DNA of 64,000 nucleotides. Origin: Narthecium ossifragum. Lineage: Eukaryota; Streptophyta; Magnoliopsida; Dioscoreales; Nartheciaceae. The DNA is taken from NCBI GenBank assembly GCA_963920575.1, contig OY986965.1:15824290-15888289 (forward strand), read 5' to 3'. Below, one piece after another: positions 22,733-34,791 of the stretch. Under the pieces are notes generated by a model. It made no database searches, was not told where the DNA came from, and saw only the letters and a list, made by a program, of their open reading frames with translations. The position numbers and the translations under genes were made by a program. Numbering within the stretch: the stretch's first letter is position 1; each line of letters opens with the position of its first letter.

Positions 22733-24016
22733 TGTTACGAGCGGTCTACTCGTGATCCTCTCGTAATGGGTCTCTAATGCTCCAATCGATCAGAATCGGC
22801 CTGATCGGACTTGATTTGAGTCCAATGGGCTGATTTGGCTAGATAGATCGAATCTAGCTCAAGGAATTGGGTCAGGCTTGACTTGATTGGGCTAAGTGGC
22901 TCGGCTTGGCTGAATCGGACTTGATCCAATGGCTGAATTGGTCAAGATCGGCTGGGAAGATCTGACGGCTGAGGAGTCGCCGGAGTAGATCGCCGGCGTA
23001 AGGGCGGCGGTGGCTGTCGGGATAGTGGCAGGAAGGTTCATGGGTTGATGGGGAAGAGATCCAACGGCTCGGATCGGGGAGATGGGTGGCGGATCGGCCG
23101 GATCTGGGAGGTCGACGGCGGTGGGTAGGGTTAACCGGCGTTGGGGACGACGGGAAGCTCGGCTGGGGCTTGGGACGTCGAGAAGATGGTCGGGAAAGGG
23201 TCGTGGGGAGACGAGGAAGGTTTTAGGATGGGTTATGAGTGATATGTGGGACGGACGCGGGTGATGGCAGTGAGGATGAAGGTAGGGTTTGCCGGGGAAG
23301 GCGCCGGAGACGACGAAGGAGGCAGTAAGGGTGCTGTCCGGAGTCGTGAGGCTTAGGGGAAGATGATGGAGGGTTTAGGTGGCGACGGGGGTGGCCGGAG
23401 AGGAGAGAACGGCGGTGGTCGGCGGATGCTAGGGTACGGGAGAGAAGAGAGGGAAGAAGATGAACAGTGCTGGGGTGACGTGAGGGTGGGGTCGCTGACC
23501 TGGCGGAGAGAGAAAGTGACGGGGAGAAGGAAATTGAAGGTGAAGGCGATGCCGGCTACGGAGAAGATGACCGACAGGGAAGAAGGTGGATCTATGGTAG
23601 ATATCTGGTGGAAGCTATATTATCTCTACTCCTATGATATTCTACTCTTATGATATTCTACTAATTATTTTTATCATTCATCTCATCATTCATCATAACC
23701 TAATACAAACTACTAAGGTCCTTTTATAGAGACCTTGACAGAGTCCTAATCCAACTAAAAACCCCCTTGCTTAATTAGCAAGTAATAAGGTTTTCTGACT
23801 CAACTCAACTTCCTAACTCAAAGGGACTCTTAATTAATTCCTAACAATCAAATATCAACTAGGACTCAAATAAATATAAAAGACTAATGATAAATACTAA
23901 TTAAATACTCTAGTTTGAACTAGGGAAGACCACGTCAAACTAGGAAAGAGGCTGAACCAGTTTGGTTCCTCTTCTGGGTTCGGGTCCAGTTGGTCGAGTC
24001 GGATCGACTCGTATCA
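22733..24016 (-). repeat. B1 5' LTR (1284 bp)
   Basis: Complete. The neighbouring CTGATACCAAGT is the reverse complement of the Met-tRNA primer site. Confidence 0.93.
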
Positions 24017-24021
24017 CCTAG

Positions 24022-24468
24022 GTATAGCTACTCCTAAATTATCCTACTAATAACTCTATTTTATTCTCATAATTCGTCATGCATAATTACAAGCTATGGA
24101 GGTCCTTTTATAGAGGCCTCAAGAGAGTCCTACTACAATCTGAATACTACCTTGCTTTAATCAGCAAGTAACCAGACTTTCCTAATAAGACGCAATCATA
24201 TCTCAACTTCCTAATAACAAGGACTCATAATAGGAACTGATTTAAGCAAATCATAAACTGAACTCAATCTAGGAAACTGACTCAATCAAGATAACTACTA
24301 TCTAGCAAATCAACTATGTAACTAAACCAGCTAGGGAATAAGAATTCTTTTGGCTGGTTGGGTTTAGGACGCCCAGAGGGATCTGGGTGCAGCCAGCTCC
24401 TTGGCATGGGCCCACCCAAGCAAGGACGTGGGTCCCTTCTTGGGATGGCTCAGTTCGACCATGTATCA
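24022..24468 (-). repeat. A0 5' LTR, second segment
   Basis: Resumes after B1's TSD copy (CCTAG at 24017-24021) and ends ATGTATCA at 24468, where the T1 LTR continues. Confidence 0.88.
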
Positions 24469-24473
24469 CCCCT

Positions 24474-26249
24474 GATCAGCAACGCCCTACACAAATGCAA
24501 CTAATCCATCTCACTAGCAGGAACCCGACTCTGCTAGGCGGGCAACCAACACCGCTGAGTAGGCACTACCTCTACCGATGAGACAATGAACCGGACACCG
24601 GCTACACCTAAACACTCAGCTCGAGGCCGACACGACCTCTATAATCATCAAGCAACATGTATTCATGTCATCTAACCCTATCATCGAAAACGACTGAATA
24701 CTACAAATCGAATCCTGGACCAAGCTACCCGCAACGGTCCTAGAGCTAGCTAGATCTGGATTACCCGAAAGCCTCGGATCAGCAACACCCTACACAAATG
24801 CAACTAATGCACAACACAATGCATGATATGCACATACGTAGGGTAATACAGTTTATACATGCAACAGTATGTGATGATATAAATAACAAGGTCTGGGCAC
24901 GGCACCCTGCCGGCCCGGGGAGGTGAACAGGTAAATAAGGTCTAAGGAGCTGCTGCAGTGGTACCACCACCAATTGCCAGAAGTCCACCACAACACCTGC
25001 ACCAGGAAGCAGCCCCGCAAACAACTTATACATATCACAGATAAAGCCCTCGGCGCACGCCGGCATGCGAGGCTAAGGAAAGCTGTAGGGCTACTCGCCC
25101 GTTTATTATAAACATCCCGGGAGTCATTACTCCCTCGGTTCACCACTGCCCTATTATAGGGCTAACATGCTTAATCATATGTACAAGGCATAAAGCGGTA
25201 AGAAAAACCGACATACCAAGCCCCGCGGGCAAAAGCCATGAAAAATCCTCTCTGCTACTAAAGGATCGATCTTTTTTTAGGAAAAGATCGATCTTTTAAG
25301 TAACAGTGAACCTTCCCTCACTGTCGAGCAAAGGAGATCGATCCTTCCTCCCAGGAAGATCGATCTTTCTCAAGACAGAGGGCACCCTTCTTGTCGCGCC
25401 AAGAAAGATCGATCATTCCTCCCAGGAAGATCGATCCTCTTCGCGACGAAGGGTAGCCATGCTACCCAAGACCCAGGATTGATCTTCTCCAAGCAGAGGA
25501 TCGATCCTTCATCGGGCGCAGCATGACCAACCCAGTGGGATCGATCCTTCCTCAAGAAGGATTGATCTGAATGGGTTCTCCGGCGTACTTCCGACGCGAA
25601 ATACCGCCGGAAGGTACATCCAAACTCAACCAAACTCTGGGATCTGAAAGATCAAGATCCCACGAGTCCAAAACCGGTTATATCATGTAAAACCAACATG
25701 CGTATCTACAAATCTAAGCCAAAGAACACAATCAAACCGGAAACTCCAAAAACCCGGAATAAAAGTAGGTAGGAATCCCTACCGGAACAAGAGCAACTTA
25801 AATCCAAGCAGCTAGGCCTTGGATCGTCCTCAAATGCCTTCAAAAATCGCAAGATCTGAGCTCAAATCTCCGGATTTCAAAAGGTATTGAAGGAAGAAAG
25901 TCTCGTCTGCTTTATAGGCATACGAACCGACTTATGAATGATCGATCTTCCCCTAGGCAAAGATCGATCCTTCATGACGATCGCACTTGACTTTCTGGCA
26001 CCATAAAGATCGATCTTCTAGCAAGGAAGGATCGATCCTTTAGGTGCAGAAAGCTAGACTTGAGCTAGAACTCAAGCCCAAGCCAGGATCTTTCGATCCC
26101 GGGTCCCACTAACCATTCTAACCAAACATTACCACAAACATGGTCAGTGTGTGCACACGCGGGTGTGAAACAAGCCAACAAGGCGCAATTTACCAAATTG
26201 CCCTTGCGGTCCACGACGAGCCACATGAGTAAAGGGACGGGTCCTCACA
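24474..26249 (-). repeat. T1 3' LTR, proximal segment
   Basis: Continues the T1 LTR interrupted at 3020 and ends GTCCTCACA. It contains the second copy of a tandem duplication (24506-24808) and several paired GATCGATC hairpins between 25260 and 26045. Confidence 0.9.
24506..24808 (-). repeat. Second copy of a 300-bp tandem duplication in the T1 3' LTR
   Basis: Starting CCATCTCACTAGCAGG, this repeats 2754-3020 plus 24474-24505 (299 bp in total, now split by A0). The T1 5' LTR has the block only once (37081 onward), so the duplication arose in this LTR. Confidence 0.85.
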
Positions 26250-26268
26250 TCCTAATACCCTTAAAGGA

Positions 26269-26285
26269 AATCTCGTCCCGAGATT
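26269..26285 (-). promoter_or_regulatory. Pre-polypurine hairpin of T1
   Basis: The plus strand AATCTCGTCCCGAGATT is a perfect 7-bp stem with a 3-base loop. On the coding strand it is followed by TTCCTTTAAGGG and the 3' LTR. Confidence 0.75.
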
Positions 26286-26342
26286 CGATAAAGGTAGGGC
26301 TCGGAACAAAAGAAACAGCTACACTAGAAGACAGGACAAAAG

Positions 26343-26715
26343 TTACCTCGAGAAGGGGAACAAGTGCGGATACTCCTGCCGCATGCGCGCCTCGCGCTCC
26401 CAGGTCATCTCCTCGACGCCTCTGTGCCTCCACAGTACCTTAACCAAGGGAATCGTCTTGCCCCGCAAGACCTGATCCCTCCGGTCAAGTACTCGAACAG
26501 GCTGCTCAACGAAAGTCGCGTCTGACTCAAGCTCGATGTCATCCTCTCTGATGACATACGACGGGTCGGGATGGTACTTCCTCAGCATCGACACGTGAAA
26601 AGTCGGGTGCACAGCAGACATGTGCTGAGGAAGGTCCAAGCTGTAGGCTACCTTGCCGACCCTCTCTAAGATCTCAAACGGCCCGACGAACCTCGGGGCC
26701 AACTTGCCCCCGCTG
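26343..26715 (-). pseudogene. T1 integrase C-terminus with chromodomain-like tail
   Basis: This is the end of pol, separated from the integrase core by A3. It carries the conserved [13 protein letters not shown] and [16 protein letters not shown] blocks, then [20 protein letters not shown] and [14 protein letters not shown], the form seen at the C-terminus of plant chromoviruses. The frame is open to a stop at 26343. In that family the tail is thought to help target insertion to chromatin; that role is from family knowledge. Confidence 0.8.
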
Positions 26716-26720
26716 CCAAA

Positions 26721-27569
26721 TGATACGATGCACCTTCTCAAGGGCTTTCGTACCGGGTCTCTTTCCTTATCTCAGATCCTCTTTAGCCAAATCTATGGCT
26801 AGGTCGAGAGATACCTTTAGGGTTTTAGGAGAAGGACCCTAGGTATTCGACGAGGAAGGTGAAGACTAGAGGAGGAGACGGATGAGAAGAGGGATACCTT
26901 GCAGCTTCTCTAGGGTTGGCTGGCTTCTCTTGGAGATCCAAGCCTTGGAGAACGTGGTGGAGGGAAGCACGGCAGCCAAGGGGACGCCGGTGATGGGGAC
27001 GTGCACTGTAGATGGCAGCGGTGGACGGCAATGGATGGTGGCCGGCTGGTGGAGAAAGAATCCGGCAGGAGAGAGATGAAGGTGGCTGGTGGCTTGTGAA
27101 ATTAGGGTTACAGCTACTCCTATATTACTTCTACTCCTAAGATTTATCTCTACTAAATAATAACTCTCATAAATTCGTCCATGCATAATTACAAGCTATG
27201 GAGGTCCTTTTATAGAGGCCTCAAGAGAGTTGTACTACAACCTGAATACTACCTTGCTTTAATCAGCAAGTAACCAGACTTTCTTAATAAGACTCAATCT
27301 TATCTCAACTTCCTAATAACAAGGACTCATAATAGGAACTGATTTAAGCAAACCATAAACTGAACTCAATCTAGGAAACTGACTCAATCAAGATAACTAC
27401 TAACTAGGAAATCAACTAAGTAAGCAAACCAGCTAGGGAATAAGAACCCTTTTGGCTGGTTGGCTTAGGACACCCAAAGGGACCTGGTTGCAGCCAGCTC
27501 CTTGGCGTGGGCCCACCCAAGCAAGGACGTGGGTCCCTTCTTGGATTGCCTCAGTTCGTCCTCGTATCA
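26721..27569 (-). repeat. A3 3' LTR (849 bp)
   Basis: TGATACGATG to CCTCGTATCA on the plus strand, bordered inward by TCCCCTCTCCCTTCG, the complement of the purine tract. Confidence 0.95.
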
Positions 27570-27588
27570 TCCCCTCTCCCTTCGAAAT

Positions 27589-27606
27589 GGCCTTGTCCTC
27601 AAGGCC
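27589..27606 (-). promoter_or_regulatory. Pre-polypurine hairpin of A3
   Basis: The plus strand is GGCCTTGTCCTCAAGGCC, the same perfect stem as in A0, A1, A2 and B0. Confidence 0.75.
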
Positions 27607-29410
27607 TGAATTTGCTGAGGGAAAAGGGCTCTGCTCTTCTCGGACCGGAGTGACGTGGCTAGACCGCAACAGTTGCACTGACATGGCGGTGAGAATCCTG
27701 GTCGCGCCCATGGTGGATCAGGAGGTAATAGGACCACTAAATCAGGAGGCCATGTAGCTGGTCTGGAAGAATGGAATTGAAGCGCCGGTGTATCTGGGGG
27801 TCGCTGGAACTCCAAGAAGTAAATGGCAGCTACATATCGGTGGTTGTGCATGGTCATCGTCTGTCTTCCTGGGTCGAAGACTAGATCAACTCGAATCGAG
27901 TCCTCCCAATTTGGAAGTAGACCCAATATAGCAGCAGGATACGGTGGAGAACAGTTGAGCTTGGGAATCTCTCTGCTTTGCTCCAAAGGGATCATCAGGG
28001 CTGTAGCTTCAACATCAATCCTCACGGTCAGAGTCGACAAAGTCGTTCTGAAGCTTCGAGTGGTGGATGGATGATGGGCGATGCTCTTGGATCCGATCAG
28101 TTGGAGGATGGCAACCGAATAAGGAGGGTAGCTCCTTGGATAGCTCAGATTAGTTGGGGGATGCCTGATCAACTGAAGATGCGTAGGGCACATCTGGATC
28201 TGATCTGGTGGAAGTCTGAAATCAAGCTTGATCAAGTCGGATTGGCTGAGCTTGATTGGACTTGGTGGTGGGCTTGGATCAGATCTGACTTGGCTGAATT
28301 TGGTTGAATCCAATTGGTCCTGACTTAGCTTGAACTGGTCTGGATCTGGGCTTGATCGGATTTGGTTGGTGTAGCCAAATCTGGTTGAGCCTAGCTTGAA
28401 TCTGTCCAAGTCTTGTAGGCTGGAGTCGGACTCGATCAAGTGTGGAAGATTGAGTCGGAGTCTGATCTGGTTCAAACGATGGTGATTTGATCTGATCTGA
28501 TCTGATAGTTGAGATCTGTCCAGTGCTTGACGAAGCTTGGGGATGGAAAGAGTTATGGCAGCGGAAAGTGGCCGGAACTCAATCGCCGGTGAGGGAAGCT
28601 CATCGGAGTTCAAATCCCATGGAGAGGCCGTAGTGAGAGGATGGGGGTTCGATCCAACAGAATGAATCCGGATGGCTGTCAGTTCCGGTGATGGATCTGT
28701 AGGGGGTCCGCGTCGGTCAAGAGTGAGGAGATGGAACTGACGATGATCCGCTGGTTGGGGTTCGGAGCTGGGCTTGGTAATGTCGGGGAAAGGGTCAGGA
28801 GGTTTAGGGGACGGCCTTTGATGCCTTTGGATATCCTTCAGTGAGCTGTGAGAGGAGGTTATGGTAGTATTGGACAGAGGTAGGCCGTGACTTCCTTGAG
28901 GTTTGCCGCGGGGGGTCAGGGAAGATGGACTTGGGAGCCGGCAGGTTGGTACATGGAACAGATAGGGGAGGAGAGGTTGGGTGGCTGTGAGGGGCACCTG
29001 TGGGGAGGGCTTGAACTAATGTGAGGTCGGTGGCTGCAGCTTCATGGATGGTGGGTAGATCGCCGGAGATGACAATTGACAATGGGGGTGGTAAAGGAAG
29101 GGACATGGGTTTGTAGGGGGGAAGATGGTGGGCTTGGTTATTGATGTGAGCTGCCGAAGAGGAATAGGGAGACTTGCTGGTGGCGGGAAGATAGGGTTTG
29201 GATGAGGGGAATAACGAAGGAGATGATGGTAGGATGTTGACTGGGCTGGGATGTGGTGTGGCTGGAAAAGGGGGCAGCGAGTGTTGTTCATGGGTTGGGT
29301 CATGGGGCAGCTCGTGGGTAGGTGGAGTATGAGGAGTCCTAATCCAGGTAGAGCTAGGTTTAGGTTTTGCAACCCAAGTTGTAGCTAGAATGGGATTTTC
29401 TCTGGAAATC

Positions 29411-30727
29411 TGTTACGAGCGGTCTACTCGTGATCCTCTCGTAATGGGTCTCTACTGCTCCAATCGATCAGAATCGGCCTAATCGGACTTGATTTGAGTC
29501 CAATGGGCTGATTTGGCTAGCTAGATCGGATCTGGCTTGAGCTGGATCGGATCTGGCTGAGCCTGATTGGATGGGACTTGACTGGGTCAAGTCTGAGTTG
29601 ATCTGGATCAAGCTGACCAAGTGGATTGGGCTGGATCCGGATTAAGTGGCTGAGCCAATTTGGCCAAAGGTGGCTGGGAATATCCGATGGCTGAGAATCG
29701 CCGGAGTGGATCGCCGGCGTTGGAGCGGCGGCGGCGGTCGGGATAGTGGCAGGGAAGATCGCGGGTTGTTGGGGAAGAGATCCACCGGAGTGGATTGGTC
29801 GGAGGTGGGCTAGATCGGCGGGATCTAGAGGTCGACGGCGGTAGGATTTGGGTTCACCGGCGTCGGGGACGACGGGAAGGCTCAGGGATGGCTTAGGACG
29901 TCGGGATATGGTCTAGGAAGGTCTGCGGGCTACTTTGGAGGGATCTGGGAGTGAGATCTGGGTTGGGCACGGGATGACGGCGATGGGGATGGAGGTCGGG
30001 TTGGCTGTGGATATCACCGGAGACGGTGATGGTGGCTAGGGACGGCGGGAAAGGGTTGGCCGGAGTCGTGGGAGATAGGGGAAGGCTTTGGCGGTCTTGG
30101 TTGGCGACGGGGACGGCCGGAGAGGAGGTAGGGAAGGAGATCGGCGGGAAGGTAGGGTATGACTTGAGGAGGGAGACGATGAATAGTGCAGGTGACGTGG
30201 CGCTGATGTGGCGGTGGGGTCGCTGACGTGGCGGAGAGAGAAAGTGACGGGGAGAAAGAAACACTGGTGGAGGCGGTGCCGGCTGCGGAGAAGATGACCG
30301 ACGGGGAAGAAAGGTGGATCTATGGTGGATTTCGGGTGGAATCTACTTTACTTCTACTCCTATGATATTCTACTCCTATGATAACTTATCAACTACTCAT
30401 AATTTATTCATCATCATGCATCACCTAATACAAACTACTAAGGTCTTTTTATAGAGACCTTGACAGAGTCCTAATCCACTAGAAAAACCCCCTTGCTTGA
30501 TTAGCAAGTAATAAGGTTTCTGACTCAACTCAACTTCCTAACTCAAAGGGACTCTTAATTAATTCCTAACAATCAACTAGGACTCAATAAAAGACTAATG
30601 ATAAATACTAATTAAATACTCTAGTTTGAACTAGGGAAGTCCAAGTCAAACTAGGAAAGAGGTTGAACCAGTTTGGTTCCTCTTCTGGGTTCGGGTCCAG
30701 TTGGTCGAGTCGGATCGACTCGTATCA
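29411..30727 (-). mobile_element. B-family solo LTR (1317 bp)
   Basis: TGTTACGAGC to CTCGTATCA with a perfect TSD, AAATC (29406-29410 and 30728-30732). The uninterrupted sequence is visible in A0 near 18580. A single LTR with a matched TSD indicates recombination between the two LTRs of a full B element. Confidence 0.93.
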
Positions 30728-31543
30728 AAATCTGAGCTCTGGTAGGGCTTGACAGATTTGTAGGATAATATCGTTTGATCATTGCTTCCCACTGTTCTAC
30801 AGAAGGGTAAGGTAGAGGGCTCCAACTTTGTACAGCTTCCTTCCATTGTTCAACGGTAGGGTAAGCAGTACTCCAAGTTTGACTAGGATTCCTAGTTGGA
30901 GTAGGATTTGTAATCCTAGTTCCAGTAGGATTTTGAGTCCAAGTCGTACTCTGAGTTTGACTCAGACTCCTAGTTGGAGCAGGATTTGTAATCCTAATTC
31001 CAGTAGGATTCGAAGTCCAAGTTGTACTCAAATAGCCATTGGTGTTTGTAGGTTTGGGTTGGTTGTAGGGAGTAGGTAATGGCTGATACGGTGGTGATGG
31101 ATTGTAGGGAGGAATAGGGTTGTACGGTGCGTAGGGAGGTGGCATAGGCTGCTGGTATGGTGGCGGAGAACGGGTAGTGGGACCAGGTATGGGTGAGGGA
31201 TGGATAGAGGGCTGAAGGTTTGGATACTGGCTCGGTTCATAGGCAGGTTGGATGTGAGGTGGGTAATGGTAGGCTTGTGGAAGAATTGGGTTGTAGGCTG
31301 TATAGGGTGGAGGTTGGGTAGGGTTAGGGTTCTGTAGGGATGATGATGATGGGGGTAAGGGATGATGATGTGGAAGAGGGGTTCGACCAGGTATAGGAGT
31401 AGGTCTGGTCGGATGAACAGTGATCCGTGTAGGGTTTGAGCAATCCCTGGTATAACTATGGCCAGGTACTCTTCCTGCCATGTGAACTCTTTCGGAAGGA
31501 TTCTGGACGGCACATGTAGGAGGAAAGAGCTCTGATACCAAGT

Positions 31544-32392
31544 TGATACGATGCACCTTCTCAAGGGCTTTCGTACCGGGTCTCTTGCCTTATCTCAGAT
31601 CCTCTTTAGCCAAATCTATGGCTAGGTCGAGAGATACCTTTAGGGTTTTAGGAGAAGGACCCTAGGTATTCGACGAGGAAGGCGAAGACTAGAGGAGGAG
31701 ACGGATGAGAAGAGGGATACCTTGCAGCTCCTCTAGGGTTGGCTGGCTTCTCTTGGAGATCCAAGCCTTGGAGAACGTGGTGGAGGGAAGCACGGCAGCC
31801 AAGGGGACGCCGGTGATGGGGACGTGCACTGTAGATGGCAGCGGTGGACGGCAATGGATGGTGGCCGGCTGGTGGAGAAAGAATCCTGCAGGAGAGAGAT
31901 GAAGGTGGCTGGTGGCTTGTGGAATTAGGGTTACAGCTACTCCTATATTACTTCTACTCCTAAGATTTATCTCTACTAAATAATAACTCTCATAAATTCG
32001 TCCATGCATAATTACAAGCTATGGAGGTCCTTTTATAGAGGCCTCAAGAGAGTTCTACTACAACCTGAATACTACCTTGCTTTAATCAGCAAGTAACCAG
32101 ACTTTCCTAATAAGACTCAATCTTATCTCAACTTCCTAATAACAAGGACTCATAATAGGAACTGATTTAAGCAAACCATAAACTGAACTCAATCTAGGAA
32201 ACTGACTCAATCAAGATAACTACTAACTAGGAAATCAACTAAGTAAGCAAACCAGCTAGGGAATAAGAATCCTTTTGGCTGGTTGGCTTAGGACGCCCAA
32301 AGGGACCTGGTTGCAGCTAGCTCCTTGGCGTGGGCCCACCCAAGCAAGGACGTGGGTCCCTTCTTGGATTGGCTCAGTTCGTCCTCGTATCA
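31544..32392 (-). repeat. A3 5' LTR (849 bp)
   Basis: Complete. The adjoining CTGATACCAAGT is the complement of the Met-tRNA primer site. Confidence 0.95.
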
Positions 32393-32397
32393 CCAAA

Positions 32398-33210
32398 CCT
32401 GACAGAACCTCTGTACGGTGCTGCCCGCAGGAACACACTGTCGCCAACTGCGAACTCAAGTGGTCGTCGGCTCTGATCTGCATAGCTCTTCTGCCGGCTC
32501 TGAGCCGTCAGAAGCCTCTGCCTGATTTGCACTAACCTTTCTGACGACCTCCTGACGATGTCTGGACTGGTGAGTGAAGCCTCTCCAACCTCTGTCCAGC
32601 AAACTGGGGAACGACACGGCCTACCGTACAACGCCTCGAAAGGTGCTACTCCAAGACTGGACTGGTAGCTGTTGTTGTAGGCGAACTCCACCAAGGGAAC
32701 GTGCTCCTCCCAGCTGCCTCCTGCGTCGAGGACACATGCTCTCAACATGTCCTCCAAGATCTGGATCGTCCGCTCTGACTGCCCGTCTGTCTGCGGATGA
32801 AACGCCGTAATGGAGGTTAGGAGTGTGCCAACTGCCTCCTGAAAGCCCCGCCAGACCCTGCTGGTGAACCTGGGGTCACGGTCTGACACGATAGATACAG
32901 GAACCCCGTGTAATTTGACTACCTCTCGGACGTACAAACCGCCCAACCTGTTAGACGAGTATGTCATCCGCATAGGCAGGAAGTGCGCCGATTTGGTCAA
33001 TCGATCAACGATGACCCAAATCGCGTCATTCCCCCTAGGAGACCTCGGTAGCCCGGTCACGAAGTCCATCGTGATGTGCTCCCACTTCCACTCAGCTAGT
33101 GGAAGCGGTTGTAGTAACCCCGGAGTCCGCTGGTGCTCTGCCTTAACCTTCTGACAGGTAAGGCAGCGCGATACGAACTCCGTCACTGCCCTCTTCATCC
33201 CACGCCACCC
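32398..33210 (-). pseudogene. T1 integrase core
   Basis: Contains the CLTCQ pair of the zinc finger and the catalytic D, D and E in ITMDFVTGLP, SIVSDRDPRF and DGQSERTIQI. The GRPCRSPVCW block usual for plant gypsy integrases follows. The frame continues from RNase H after one TAG (33213-33211) that replaces Gln in the usual RRQFWWRGMK. The C-terminus is cut at SVRFG by A3 and continues at 26715. Confidence 0.88.
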
Positions 33211-33213
33211 GAA

Positions 33214-34791
33214 CTATCGCCGAAGATCCTGGTACATCTTGGTGCCGCTGGGATGAACTGCAAAGCGAGAGTGGTGGAACTCTCGTATGACGTCGTCTTG
33301 AAGAACTGGATCTGCTGGAACCGCTACTCTGCCTCGGAACCGTAGCCCTCCGTCTGGCGATACTGTCCAGTCTCCGTCTGCACCCTCTGTGCCCGATGCT
33401 GTGCGTAACTCCTCCAGCTCTTGGTCACTGTGCTGTGCCTCTAACACTCTGGCTAGAACTGCTGGCATTCTCTGCACTGCGTAGAGAAAGCTGTCGGATC
33501 CCCGATCCTCAAACTCGAGCCCCAACTGGCCCACCGTCTCTACAGCCTGCCACTGTCGCGCTGACAACCCTGCAACTACTGCTCTGGTGTCTCTCACCTG
33601 TCTGCTCAGCGCGTCTGCTACGACGTTTGCCTCACCAGGATGGTAATGCAACTCAAAGTCGTAGTCCTCCAGTAGCTCCATCCAGCGTCGCTGCCTCAGG
33701 TTGAGGTCACGTTGGGTGAAAACGTGCCTCAAGCTCTTATGATCCGAGAAGAGAGAAAACTTCTCGCCATAGAAGTAGTGATGCCAGGTCTTCAGGGCGA
33801 AGACCACTGCTGCTAGCTCCAAGTCATGGGTCGGGTAGTTCCTCTCATGGTTTTTCAGCTGGCGAGAACCATAGGAAACTGCGTGGCCCTCCTGCATGAG
33901 GACACACCCCAAACCCTCACCGCTGGCGTCGCAGTAGACACTATAACCAACGCCTCGCTCGGGGACGATCAGCACCGGTGCACTGGTCAATATGGTCCTA
34001 AGCTCCACGAAGGCTCGCTCACAAGCATCATCCCACACGAACGGGACGGCCTTCTGTGTCAGTCTGGTCAACGGCCCGGCAACTCTGGAGAAGTCCCGCA
34101 TGAACCGTCTGTAGTACCCCGCCAAGCCCAGGAAACTGCGGACCTCGAACACTGTCCTCGGTCTCGGCCACTGTACCACTGCCTCGACCTTGGCGGGGTC
34201 GACTGAGATCCCTGCTGACGACACCACGTGTCCAAGGAATCCTACCTGTGCAAGCCAGAACTCGCGCTTGGAAGCCTTGGCATAAAGCCGATGCTCCCTA
34301 AGTAGCTGCAACACTATCGCCAAGTGTCGCTCGTGCTCCGCCTCTGACCGGGAGTAGATGAGAATGTCGTCGACGAACACCACCACGAACTCGTCTAGGA
34401 AGGGCCAGAAGATCCTCTGCATGAGATCCATGAACGCTGCCGGTGCGTTCGTCAGCCCAAACGGCATCACCACGAACTCGTACAGGCCGTACCGAGTCCG
34501 GAATGCCGTCTTCGGGATGTCACAATCCCGAACCCTCAACTGGTGGTAGCCGGTGCGGAGATCGATCTTCGAGAACACTGAAGATCCTCTCAACTGGTCA
34601 AACAGGTCGTCGATCCGCGGCATCGGATACCTGTTCTTTACCGTCACCCTGTTGAGCCGCCTGTAGTCTATGCAAAGTTGAAGGGTACCATCCTTCTTCT
34701 TTGTGAACAACACTGGCGCCCCCCAGGGAGACATGCTGGGACAGATGAAGCCTCTGCTGGTCAGCTCGTCTAGTTGGGTCCTCAACTCACT
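33214..34791 (-). pseudogene. T1 reverse transcriptase and RNase H
   Basis: About 525 codons, open. RT motifs include [20 protein letters not shown], the catalytic FVDD in [12 protein letters not shown], and [12 protein letters not shown]. RNase H follows with [37 protein letters not shown] and [16 protein letters not shown], then the start of the integrase zinc finger (HPSGTKMY). Catalytic residues look intact. The block is separated from the protease by an in-frame TAG at 34794-34792. Confidence 0.9.

Larger units (their letters stand above)
19627..24016 (-). mobile_element. B1, complete non-autonomous B-family LTR element (4390 bp)
   Basis: Flanked by a perfect TSD, CCTAG (19622-19626 and 24017-24021). 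LTRs are 19627-20909 and 22733-24016. On the minus strand the primer site lies beside 22733, the unknown protein frame runs from 22668, and the polypurine tract is at about 20910. This is the best reference copy of the B family in the window. Confidence 0.93.
3021..24468 (-). mobile_element. A0, non-autonomous A-family LTR element, with nested insertions
   Basis: A0 starts TGATACGATG at 3021 and ends ATGTATCA at 24468. The flanks are CCCCG on the left and CCCCT on the right. The undisturbed T1 sister LTR near 37345 reads CCCCGGATCAGC, so this is a TSD with one change. The element lies on the minus strand: LTR (19244 onward), primer site just left of it, proline-rich frame, polypurine tract near 16946, LTR (15681-16945 plus 3021-3036). 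It hosts A1, a MITE and B1. No pol domain is visible. Confidence 0.85.
27570..31481 (-). pseudogene. A3 proline-rich protein frame (split by a B solo LTR)
   Basis: The start is the ATG at 31481 (MAGRVP). The first part, to about 30733, holds the Pro/Tyr region, two TTWT repeats (one unit starts TTWTSNP) and the duplicated YPxVEQW motif. The solo B LTR at 29411-30727 then interrupts it. The rest (29405 to about 27570) has the Pro/Ser middle, the Gln/Ser region, the TTRSFRTTLSTLT block and the DPPWARPGFSPP tail, in at least two frames. Like A0, it lacks the SDPILWSW module. Confidence 0.6.
26721..32392 (-). mobile_element. A3, non-autonomous A-family LTR element, containing a B solo LTR
   Basis: Flanked by a perfect TSD, CCAAA (26716-26720 and 32393-32397), inside T1's integrase. 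Both LTRs are 849 bp with about 11 differences by eye (about 98.7% identity). Minus-strand order: LTR 31544-32392, primer site at 31531-31540, proline-rich frame from 31481, hairpin, purine tract, LTR 26721-27569. It is the cleanest A copy for defining the family ends. Confidence 0.95.
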
